Source of the DNA: JANPCX01 sp966211815
GTDB lineage: Bacteria > Pseudomonadota > Gammaproteobacteria > Burkholderiales > Burkholderiaceae_C
DNA: 64,000 bases
Reading direction: 5' to 3'
NCBI GenBank assembly: GCA_966211815.1
Contig: CBIHOD010000001.1
Location: 174,766-238,765 of the forward strand
Shown here: positions 8,359 to 15,878 of the stretch, piece after piece
Layout: each line of letters begins with the position of its first letter
Position numbering within the stretch: position 1 is the first letter of the stretch
Program-made: the position numbers and the translations under genes
The notes under the pieces: model-generated
Databases searched by the model: none
Seen by the model: only the letters and a program-made list of their open reading frames with translations
Told to the model about the DNA's origin: nothing

Positions 8359-8639
8359 CGGGCCGCCCCCCGATCGGCGCGGTGGGACGCGCGCCGGTCG
8401 CGTTGGATCAAGACGGCGGTGTGCAGCAGCGCGCAGAACAGCGCCAGGGGCCCGGCGACGAAGGCGCAGGCGGCCCAGCTGAACACCGCGGCCGACCACC
8501 ACGCCCCGCCGAGCATGGCGGCCGGGTCGTCGGCGATCAGCGCCGGGACGACGAAGGGCATCGCCAGCGTCGCCAGCGACAACCACCACAAGCCCAGGCG
8601 CCGCAGGCAGCGCCAGGCCATGGCGACGGGCTTCGGCAT
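8355..8639 (-). CDS. Small membrane protein of the exosortase operon
   Basis: A 94-residue protein with three predicted hydrophobic segments (WWLSLATLAMPFVVPALIA; WWSAAVFSWAACAFVAG; LALFCALLHTAVLI) and a basic tail. I do not recognise the family. It sits between the VIT-VWA substrate and the exosortase, 13 bases after one and overlapping the other by 4 (ATGA), so it is very likely a functional partner. The start at 8639 was chosen because GAGGAGG lies 8 bases upstream; two earlier ATGs at 8645 and 8663 are too close to or upstream of that ribosome site. Confidence 0.75.
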   Translation of the reverse strand: MPKPVAMAWRCLRRLGLWWLSLATLAMPFVVPALIADDPAAMLGGAWWSAAVFSWAACAFVAGPLALFCALLHTAVLIQRDRRASHRADRGAAR

Positions 8640-8652
8640 GTGCATGGCCTCC

Positions 8653-10758
8653 TCAGCGTCCACGCTTGCTCAACAGCGACGAAGCCACCACGCCCGCGAC
8701 CACCAGCAGCGCCAGCCAGGCGGCCGGCTCGGGCGTGCTGGGCACCATCGCGCCGCCCACCGCCATCGGGCCCACGCCTTCGGGCAGCGGCGACGGCTGG
8801 TCGACGGCGACCGACGAAGCCGCGGCCTCCGGGTTGCGCACCACCTGGTCGACGGCGATGAAGCTGGTGTATGGCGTCAGCAGGCTGTACTGCAGGCCGA
8901 GGTCGGTGATGCGCGCCTTGAACGCTGTGCCGCCTTGCAGCGCCTCTTCGTCGGACAGGATGGCGATGCGCTGGCGCGCCCAGAGGTGGCGCAGCGCGGC
9001 GGCGGTCTCGCTCAGCTGGCCCGACTGCACCGGCACCGCGGCGCGCCACGGGCCATTGGCGGCCTGGCCTTCCACGACCAGCTGCGCGTTCACCGGCTGG
9101 CCCTGGGGCGCTCGCCATTTGCCGAACCACAGCACCGGGCGGCCGGCCATCACGTCGGGCAGCTGCACCGGCTGCACGTCGTAGGCGTCCAGGCCCTCGA
9201 ACCGCGCCTTCACCTGCGTCAGCACCGGCGAATCGACGATGGCGCGCAGCCGCTCCGCCTGGGCCGCGGCCTGGTCGGGCTGGGTGACGATGAAAGCCTC
9301 GCCCTGGCCGGCGCGGGCGATGCCTTCGATCAGGTGCCGGTTCACGCTGTGGCCGATGCCGAAGGCGAACACATTGCTCTGCCCCAGGTTCTGCCGCACC
9401 TGTGCGAACACCTCGTTCTCGACGGTGACGTAGCCGTCGGTGACGACGATCACGCTGCGCGAGACGTCGCCCGCCTTGGGCAGCGCCGCGATGCGCCTGA
9501 GCGCGGGCACGATTTCGGTGCCGCCGCCGCCGCGGATGTCGGACAGCGTGCGCAGGGCCTGGGCGATGTTGGGCCTGGTGGCCGGCACCGACTGCGGCGC
9601 CAGCATCTGGCTGCTGCCCGAGAACAGCATCACGTTGAAGGTGTCGCTCGGCCGCAGGCTGCCGATCAGGTTCCGCAGAAGCGCCTTGGCGGTGTCCAGC
9701 GGGTAGCCGTGCATCGAGCCGGAGATGTCGACGACGAAGATGTACTCGCGCGGGTTGATCTGCGACGTGGCCGGCGCCTTGGGCGGCTCGACCATGGCGA
9801 GGAAGAAGTTCTCCGAGACGCCGCGGTAGAGCATCACGCCCGATTCGATGCGGTCGCCCGCCAGGCGGTAGGTCAGGATGAAGTCGCGGTTGTTGGCGGG
9901 GCGGCCGCCGTCCTGGGCGAGGGACGCTTCCACGTGGGGGCTGTCCAGGCCCTGGGTCTCCAGACGGTGCGAGGGCGAGGCCAGTTCCTTGACAGCCACC
10001 GGCGCGTCGATGTGGACGCGGATGTCGAACGGCGGGGCCTTGCCTTCCTCGCCCGGCTTCAGGAAGGGCATGCTGGCCCAGGCGTTGTTGCCGCCGCCCG
10101 CGGCGGGCGCGTTGTAGCGCGGACCCACCACCGTGGGGAAGACGAAAGCGTACTGCGCCTGCGTTGGAACGAGCAGCTCGGTGTAGCGCAGCTCGACCGC
10201 CACGTCGTCGCCGGGCAGGATGTTGGCCACGTTCATTTCGAACACGTTGGGCCGGTGCTGCTCCAGCAGCGCGGCGGCCTTGCCTTCCTTCTTGGCGGAT
10301 TCGTATTCCAGGCGCGCGGCCTGCTTCTCCTGGATGCGCGCGGTGATCAGGCGCTGGCCGAGGCGCACGCTCATCGCGTGCACCGCCGCCTGGGTGGAGC
10401 CGGGGAAGACGTAGCGCGCCTCGATCGGCCGCTGGCCTTCATTGCGGTAGCGCTGGGTGACGGTGACGTCGGCGATCACGCCGCTGATGCGCACGTCGAC
10501 CTGCGTGGACTTCAGCGGCAGCCTGTCGACGCCGGGCTCGCGGCTGTCGACGAAGAAATAGGGGCTCTCGGCCTTGGGCGCCTGGGAGTCGTCGGCCTGG
10601 GCTGGCAGGCAGACCATCAGCAGCGCCGCGCCCAGCGACAGCAGCACGCACCACAACACGCGCGCGAAGGCGCCGGTGCCGGCGGCTGCGCCCCAGAGGG
10701 CGCCGTCGAGCGCGTCGTCGGAATGTGCGGACGGGGGGGAGGTGTCGAGCGGTCGCAT
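8653..10758 (-). CDS. VIT and VWA domain protein with PEP-CTERM sorting signal (exosortase substrate)
   Basis: A 701-residue exported protein. An uncleaved-looking N-terminal segment of 31 residues precedes a hydrophobic stretch (32-52, ending PAQA). Residues about 72-205 form a VIT domain (inter-alpha-trypsin inhibitor type; VTQRYRNEGQRPIEARYVFP). Residues about 337-510 form a von Willebrand A domain with an intact MIDAS (DISGS at 343-347; TDG later). The end is a PEP-CTERM tail: STPEPAAW, one hydrophobic helix, then SLLSKRGR. This combination resembles the single substrate of the proteobacterial dedicated sortase system and the VIT protein of the Bacteroidetes XrtN exosortase system. The start at 10758 has an AAAGG ribosome site; a start at 10830 is possible. 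A cre tag lies 123 bases upstream. Confidence 0.9.
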   Translation of the reverse strand: MRPLDTSPPSAHSDDALDGALWGAAAGTGAFARVLWCVLLSLGAALLMVCLPAQADDSQAPKAESPYFFVDSREPGVDRLPLKSTQVDVRISGVIADVTVTQRYRNEGQRPIEARYVFPGSTQAAVHAMSVRLGQRLITARIQEKQAARLEYESAKKEGKAAALLEQHRPNVFEMNVANILPGDDVAVELRYTELLVPTQAQYAFVFPTVVGPRYNAPAAGGGNNAWASMPFLKPGEEGKAPPFDIRVHIDAPVAVKELASPSHRLETQGLDSPHVEASLAQDGGRPANNRDFILTYRLAGDRIESGVMLYRGVSENFFLAMVEPPKAPATSQINPREYIFVVDISGSMHGYPLDTAKALLRNLIGSLRPSDTFNVMLFSGSSQMLAPQSVPATRPNIAQALRTLSDIRGGGGTEIVPALRRIAALPKAGDVSRSVIVVTDGYVTVENEVFAQVRQNLGQSNVFAFGIGHSVNRHLIEGIARAGQGEAFIVTQPDQAAAQAERLRAIVDSPVLTQVKARFEGLDAYDVQPVQLPDVMAGRPVLWFGKWRAPQGQPVNAQLVVEGQAANGPWRAAVPVQSGQLSETAAALRHLWARQRIAILSDEEALQGGTAFKARITDLGLQYSLLTPYTSFIAVDQVVRNPEAAASSVAVDQPSPLPEGVGPMAVGGAMVPSTPEPAAWLALLVVAGVVASSLLSKRGR

Positions 10759-10880
10759 CGCCTGGGCCTTTCGTTTCGGTGGGGGCCGCCATCCCGGGAG
10801 AGGTTGCGGCGGCATGACCGAAAGGATCAATGCTTCATGCGAACGGCGGAGGAAGCCGCGGCGAAGGCGCGCCCGGCAAT

Positions 10881-10896
10881 GTGAAGGCGGTGTGAA
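10881..10896 (-). promoter_or_regulatory. Predicted CreB-binding 'cre tag'
   Basis: On the minus strand the bases read TTCAC-ACCGCC-TTCAC, an exact fit to the known CreB operator TTCAC-N6-TTCAC (a direct repeat with 11-base period). It lies in the gap between the CreC-type kinase gene and the VIT-VWA gene, 123 bases upstream of the latter's ATG, in the position of an activator site. The consensus is established knowledge for the Cre/Blr regulon; that it works here is inference. Confidence 0.7.
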
Positions 10897-10929
10897 CGAA
10901 CGGCCGCGGTCTGCCGGCCGCGGCGCGCC

Positions 10930-12399
10930 TCAGCCCGTGGGACCGGCGAGCGCGCCGCCGTCGCCTAGGGGCAGCGACAGGGTCGCCAGCGCGCCGCCGC
11001 CTTCGGCGTTGCGCAGCGCCACGCGGCCGTGGTGCAGCTCGGCGATCTCCTTGACGAAAGCCAGGCCGAGCCCGGTGCTGCGCTTGCGGCTGTGCGGACG
11101 CGCCAGGGAGTAGAACTTCTCGAACACCTTGGCCTCGGCGTAGTCGGGGATGCCGGGGCCCTGGTCGGCCACCGTGACTTCGGCGACGCGCCGGCGGGTG
11201 TGGATCGCCACGGTCACCCGGCCGCCGCCGGGCGAGAAATCGATCGCGTTGTCGAGCAGGTTGGACAGCGCCCGGCGCAGAAGGAAGGCGTCGCCCTCCA
11301 CGGCCGGCCGCCCTTCGCCGCCGGCCGGGGGCGCGAGCTGCACCGAGACCTGCCGCGGCCGGCCGCTGGCCTGGGCGCTCGCCACCACGTCCTGCACCAG
11401 GGCGCGCAGGTCGAGCGCGACGGGGTTGTCGAGCTGGCGGCGCGACTCCAGCGCGGTCAGCTCCATCATGCGGTCGATCAGCTCCTGCACGCGTTCGGTC
11501 TCTCGCACGATGTTGGCGGTGAAGCGGGCGCGGTCGGCGTCCGGCATCGGCTCCTGGAGCAGCTCGGCCGCGCCGCGTATCGCCGACAACGGGCTCTTCA
11601 TCTCGTGCGTCAGCGTCTGCACGTAGTCGGCCACGTAGTTGCGGCCGGCCAGGGCGTCGCGCATCTCGTCGTAGGCGGCTCCGAGCGCGCCGAGCGCCCG
11701 CCGGCCCAGGCGCGGCAGGTTGAAGGTGCGCTGGGCGCGCACGTAGCGCACGTAGTCGGCCATCAGGCCGAAGGGCCGCACCAGCCAGACCGACAGGATC
11801 ACCACCAGCAGCAGGATGGCCGCCACCGAGGTGACGCCCACCAGCAGCGTCTTGCGGCGCGCCGCCTCGACGAATTGGCCGAAGCTCTGCACCGGTTTGC
11901 CCACGCTGACCGCGCCGGCGATCTCCTCGTTCAGGCGGATGGGCGCGGCCACGTACATCACCGTGGTCTGGGGCTGGCCCTCGATGTCGGGCGTGGTGCG
12001 GGCGCCGTAGCCGCCGGCCAGCGCCAGTTTCACGTCGCGCCAGCGGGCGTGGTCGGCGCCTTCCTGGCGGCCGGTGGAGTCGTAGAGCACCCGGCCCCGG
12101 CGGTCGACCACGGTGACGCGCAGCTCGACCCGGGTCTTGCGGAAGCCGAAGATGTCGGCCTCGAAGCGGCGCGCGTACAGCGACTGGAACACCGGCCGCA
12201 GCGCGTCGGCCCGCAGGGCGCCGCCGGTCGAGGCGGCCTCCACCGTGGTGGCCAGCAGGTGGGCGGTCTCGACCAGCGATTCCTCGGCCGATTCGCGGTA
12301 GCGCGGGTCGATGTCGCCGAGCAGCCGGTACATCAGCACGCCCACGCCGGCCGCATAGGCCAGCAGGATGCCGATGAAGATGCGGTTGCGCTTGGTCAC
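10930..12399 (-). CDS. creC: CreC-type two-component sensor histidine kinase
   Basis: A 489-residue inner-membrane kinase laid out as in CreC: membrane helix (about 8-24), periplasmic sensor domain (25-182), second helix (183-207), HAMP-like linker, HisKA with His265 (TLTHEMKSPLSAIRG) and an ATPase domain with N box (LSNLLDNAIDFSPGGG), G1 (DQGPGIPD), F and G2 (STGLGLAFVKEI) motifs. CreC phosphorylates the response regulator CreB. No response regulator gene is present beside it; the next gene upstream is kup, 27 bases away, so creC may be cotranscribed with kup. Start codon is GTG. The cre tag just downstream suggests its partner regulator controls the exosortase operon. CreC identity rests on overall layout and sequence feel, not on a search. 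Confidence 0.82.
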   Translation of the reverse strand: MTKRNRIFIGILLAYAAGVGVLMYRLLGDIDPRYRESAEESLVETAHLLATTVEAASTGGALRADALRPVFQSLYARRFEADIFGFRKTRVELRVTVVDRRGRVLYDSTGRQEGADHARWRDVKLALAGGYGARTTPDIEGQPQTTVMYVAAPIRLNEEIAGAVSVGKPVQSFGQFVEAARRKTLLVGVTSVAAILLLVVILSVWLVRPFGLMADYVRYVRAQRTFNLPRLGRRALGALGAAYDEMRDALAGRNYVADYVQTLTHEMKSPLSAIRGAAELLQEPMPDADRARFTANIVRETERVQELIDRMMELTALESRRQLDNPVALDLRALVQDVVASAQASGRPRQVSVQLAPPAGGEGRPAVEGDAFLLRRALSNLLDNAIDFSPGGGRVTVAIHTRRRVAEVTVADQGPGIPDYAEAKVFEKFYSLARPHSRKRSTGLGLAFVKEIAELHHGRVALRNAEGGGALATLSLPLGDGGALAGPTG

Positions 12400-12426
12400 G
12401 GCGTGGCGCGGAGCGGCGTCAGCGCG

Positions 12427-14301
12427 TCAGATCTCGACTTTGGAACCCAGCTCGACCACCCGGTTGGTGGGCAGGAAGAGGAAGTCGGCCGCTCCGGAGG
12501 CGTTGTGGTGCATGCTGGCGAAGAGCTTTTCCCGCCACAGCATCATGCCGCCGCCGATCACCGGGATGACGATGTCGCGCGACAGGAAATAGCTGGTCTC
12601 CATCTCATCGAGCTCGATGCCGCGGCCCTGCAGCAGCCGCAGCGCGTCGGGCACGTCGGGCTCGTTCTTGAAGCCGAAGTTCAGCGTGACCTGCCAGCAG
12701 TCGCGGCCCAGCGGCTCGATCGCGCAGCGCTTGTCGAAGCTGATCCAGGGCACCGCGTGGCTCTTCACGGTGACGAAGAGGTTGGTCTCGTGCAGCACCT
12801 TGTTGTGCTTGAGGTTGTGCAGCAGCGCGTTGGGCGTGATGCCCTGGTCGGGGACGAGGAAGACGGCGGTGCCTGCCACCCGGGTGGGCGGGCTGACGAA
12901 GACGGCTTCCAGGAAGCTCTTCAGGTCGATCGCGTCCTCGCGCAGCCGCTCGCGCATCAGGGCGCGGCCCTGCTGCCAGGTCATCATCAAGAGGAACATG
13001 GCCGCGCCGATGGCCAGCGGGAACCATCCGCCGTCGAACACCTTGACGATGTTGGCGGCGAAGAAGGTCAGGTCGACGGCGAAGAAGAAGACCGTCGCGG
13101 CGACGCACAGCGACCAGGGGTAGTTCCAGGCGTAGCGGATCACGAAGAAGGTCATCACCGTGGTGATGAGCATGTCGATCGTCACCGCGATGCCGTAGGC
13201 CGAGGCCAGCGCGCTGCTGGAACCGAAGGCCGCCACCGCCAGCACGATGCAGCCGTACAGCGCCCAGTTGATGAAGGGCACGTAGATCTGGCCGGCCTCG
13301 CGCACCGAGGTGTGCATGATGCGCAGCCGCGGCAGGTAGCCCAGCTGGATGGCCTGCTTGGTGACCGAGAAGGCGGCGGTGATCAAAGCCTGGGAGGCGA
13401 TCACCGCGGCGCAGGTGGCCAGGCCGATCAGCGGGTAGACCGCCCAGGCCGGCGCCATCTCGAAGAATGGGTTCTTGACGTTCTCCGGGTGCACCAGGAG
13501 CATCGCGCCCTGGCCGAAGTAGTTCAGCACCAGGGCGGGCATGACCAGGCCGAACCACGCCAGCCGGATCGGCCGCTTGCCGAAATGGCCCATGTCGGCG
13601 TAGAGCGCCTCGGCGCCCGTCACGCACAGCACCACCGAGCCCAGCGCGACGAAGGCGATGCCGGGGTGGCCGCCGATGAAGGCCAGCGCGTAGCGCGGGT
13701 CCAGCGCCCACAGGATGGTGGGGTTGGCGGCGATGTGGGTGACGCCCAGCGCCGCCAGCGCCAGGAACCAGGTCACGGTGACCGGCCCGAAGAACTTGCC
13801 GATGCGGGCGGTGCCGTGGCGCTGCACCATGAACAAGGCGGTGATGATCATCAGGCTGATCGGCACGATGTAGGCGTGCAGGGCCGGCGCCGCCACCTCC
13901 AGGCCCTCGACCGCGCTGAGCACCGTGATCGCCGGCGTGATCACGCCGTCGCCGAAGAAGATCGCGGTGCCGAAGATGCCCACCAGCAGCAGCCGCGAGC
14001 GCAGCGCCGGCTTGTCCTTCACCGCCTGCGTGGCCAGGGCGAGCATGGCGATCAGGCCGCCTTCGCCGTTGTTGTCGGCGCGCAGGATCAGGACCACGTA
14101 TTTGACCGACACCACCACCGTGAAGGTCCAGAACACCAGGGAGAGCACGCCGAAGATGTTTTCCGGCGTCAGCGGCACGTGGCCGTCGGAGAAAACTTCT
14201 TTGAGGGCGTACAGCGGGCTGGTGCCGATGTCGCCGTAGACCACGCCCACCGCACCCAGGGTCAGGGCGGCCAGGTTCGAAACGGAACTTTTCTGGTTCA
14301 C
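12427..14301 (-). CDS. kup: Low-affinity potassium uptake protein Kup
   Basis: A 624-residue proton/potassium symporter. It opens with the KUP signature (LTLGAVGVVYGDIGTSPLYA) and carries about twelve membrane helices to residue 430 (GDGVITPAITVLSAVEGLE; GTEALYADMGHFG-like segment written here as GAEALYADMGHFG), then a hydrophilic C-terminal domain of about 190 residues ending NRVVELGSKVEI. Length and order are typical. The start is GTG at 14301. It lies between gshA (153 bases upstream) and creC. No regulatory element was identified in 14302-14454. Confidence 0.95.
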   Translation of the reverse strand: MNQKSSVSNLAALTLGAVGVVYGDIGTSPLYALKEVFSDGHVPLTPENIFGVLSLVFWTFTVVVSVKYVVLILRADNNGEGGLIAMLALATQAVKDKPALRSRLLLVGIFGTAIFFGDGVITPAITVLSAVEGLEVAAPALHAYIVPISLMIITALFMVQRHGTARIGKFFGPVTVTWFLALAALGVTHIAANPTILWALDPRYALAFIGGHPGIAFVALGSVVLCVTGAEALYADMGHFGKRPIRLAWFGLVMPALVLNYFGQGAMLLVHPENVKNPFFEMAPAWAVYPLIGLATCAAVIASQALITAAFSVTKQAIQLGYLPRLRIMHTSVREAGQIYVPFINWALYGCIVLAVAAFGSSSALASAYGIAVTIDMLITTVMTFFVIRYAWNYPWSLCVAATVFFFAVDLTFFAANIVKVFDGGWFPLAIGAAMFLLMMTWQQGRALMRERLREDAIDLKSFLEAVFVSPPTRVAGTAVFLVPDQGITPNALLHNLKHNKVLHETNLFVTVKSHAVPWISFDKRCAIEPLGRDCWQVTLNFGFKNEPDVPDALRLLQGRGIELDEMETSYFLSRDIVIPVIGGGMMLWREKLFASMHHNASGAADFLFLPTNRVVELGSKVEI

Positions 14302-14454
14302 GGGGGAACGGCCAGCCGGTCAGCGCTGGCGCAAGACAAGGGGTTCAGATTGTGCGCCCGGCGGTGCCGGAATCCCGCGGACGGACCACCCCGCATTCCC
14401 AGGGGGCGCGGCTTCTGTTGCAGTGCAGCAACGCCCCGCGCCCGCGCCCTTCCC

Positions 14455-15750
14455 TTATTCGTAGACCTCGGCGTCCGGGTCGGTGGCTTCCAGTTCGTAG
14501 CTGGCGGCGAGCATGGCCAGGCGCGCGATGACGCCGTACATGTAGAAGCGGTTGGGCGCGCTGGCGCCGGGTTTGACGCCGGGCTTGGGCAGCTGGTTCG
14601 ACTCGGCGAACGCCAGAGGCACGAAGTTGGCGCCGGGCGAATTGAGGTTCTCGTCCACGCCGCGCTCGGCGTTGACGCGGTAGAAGCCGCCGACGACGTA
14701 GCGGTCGATCATGTAGACCACCGGCTCGGCCACCGCGTCGTTCATGCGCTCGTAAGTGGGCACACCCTCCTGCAGGATGACCGCGGAGACGTCCTGCCCG
14801 TCCTTGATGGTGCTCATCTTGTTGCGGGCGCGGCGGTTCAGGTCGGCCAGGTCTTTCGGGTCGCGCACCGTCATGATCCCCATGCCGTAGGTGCCGGCGT
14901 CGGCCTTGACGATGAGGAAGGGCTTCTCGTTGATGCCGTATTCCTTGTACTTGCGCCTGACCTTGGCCAGCAGCGCCTCGGCGTGGGCCATCAGCTCTTC
15001 GCTGCCGGTGCCGTCGGCGAAATTCACGCCGCTGCAGCCGGCGGACATGGGGTTGATCAGCCAGGGGTCCATGCCCAGCAGCTTGGCGAACTTCTTGGCC
15101 ACTTCCTCGTAGGCCTGGAAATGGTGGGTCTTGCGGCGCACCGCCCAACCGGCGTGCAGCGGCGGCAGCAGGTATTGCTCGTGCAGGCCCTCCAGCACCT
15201 TGGGGATGCCGGCCGACAGGTCGTTGTTGAGCAGGATGGTGCAGGGGTCGAAATTCTTGAGCCCGAGCCGGCCGCGGGTGCGCAGCAGCGGTTCGACCGT
15301 CAGGGCGCCGCCGTCGGGCAGCGGCACCTGGGTGGGTTCGGTGATCGATTCGTCCAGGCTGCCCAGGCGCACGTTCAGGCCGGCCTGGTGGAAGATCTGC
15401 TGCAGCCGCGCCACGTTCATCAAATAGAAGCTGTTGCGGGTGTGCTTCTCGGGGATCAGCAGCAGGTTCTTCGCCTCGGGGCAGATCTTTTCGACGGCCG
15501 CCATCGCCGCCTGCACCGCCAGCGGCAGCATCTCGGTGGTGAGGTTGTTGAAACCGCCGGGGAAGAGGTTGGTGTCGACCGGGGCCAGCTTGAAGCCGGC
15601 GTTGCGCAGGTCGACCGAGGTGTAGAAGGGCGGCGTGTGTTCCATCCATTCGAGCCGGAACCAGCGCTCGATCGCGGGCAGCGACTCCAGCATGCGCTGC
15701 TCCAGTTCGTTGATGGGGCCGGTCAGCGCGGTGATGAGGTGGGGAACCAT
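14455..15750 (-). CDS. gshA: Glutamate-cysteine ligase, proteobacterial type
   Basis: A 431-residue enzyme for the first step of glutathione synthesis (ATP-dependent joining of glutamate and cysteine), cytosolic. It belongs to the form found in betaproteobacteria and Acidithiobacillus rather than the E. coli type. Recognisable segments are DTNLFPGGFNNLT, LLIPEKHTRNSFYL, NPMSAGCSGVNFADG and KADAGTYGMGIMTV, spread along a normal-length chain ending DPDAEVYE. Glutathione synthetase (gshB) is not in the window. A 15-base near-palindrome that recurs upstream of the DsbA-like gene lies 103 bases before the start. Confidence 0.95.
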   Translation of the reverse strand: MVPHLITALTGPINELEQRMLESLPAIERWFRLEWMEHTPPFYTSVDLRNAGFKLAPVDTNLFPGGFNNLTTEMLPLAVQAAMAAVEKICPEAKNLLLIPEKHTRNSFYLMNVARLQQIFHQAGLNVRLGSLDESITEPTQVPLPDGGALTVEPLLRTRGRLGLKNFDPCTILLNNDLSAGIPKVLEGLHEQYLLPPLHAGWAVRRKTHHFQAYEEVAKKFAKLLGMDPWLINPMSAGCSGVNFADGTGSEELMAHAEALLAKVRRKYKEYGINEKPFLIVKADAGTYGMGIMTVRDPKDLADLNRRARNKMSTIKDGQDVSAVILQEGVPTYERMNDAVAEPVVYMIDRYVVGGFYRVNAERGVDENLNSPGANFVPLAFAESNQLPKPGVKPGASAPNRFYMYGVIARLAMLAASYELEATDPDAEVYE

Positions 15751-15852
15751 GGGGGCCTGCCTTGAGTTTCTGGGATTTTAGATTTGCCGGCCCCCGCAGA
15801 TGGGGCCGTGGCGGCGGAACGCAAGGGCGGGCAGCCGGCGTGCCCGCGCACC

Positions 15853-15867
15853 GGTCCACTGAACCAG
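15853..15867. promoter_or_regulatory. Near-palindrome GGTCCACTGAACCAG, copy 1 (upstream of gshA)
   Basis: GGTCCACTGAACC fits the imperfect palindrome GGTnCAnTGnACC. The same 15 bases recur at 21682-21696. It lies in the 128-base gap between gshA and the upstream gene, 103 bases before the gshA start. A regulator-binding role is inferred only from recurrence and placement. Confidence 0.4.
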
Positions 15868-15878
15868 GCCGGGTCGGT

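Noticed and set aside
11029..15765. Plus-strand open frame of 1578 codons opposite creC, kup and gshA
   Set aside because: It mirrors codon-position GC bias of the real genes on the other strand; composition is Arg/His/Gly/Ala-rich with no domain.
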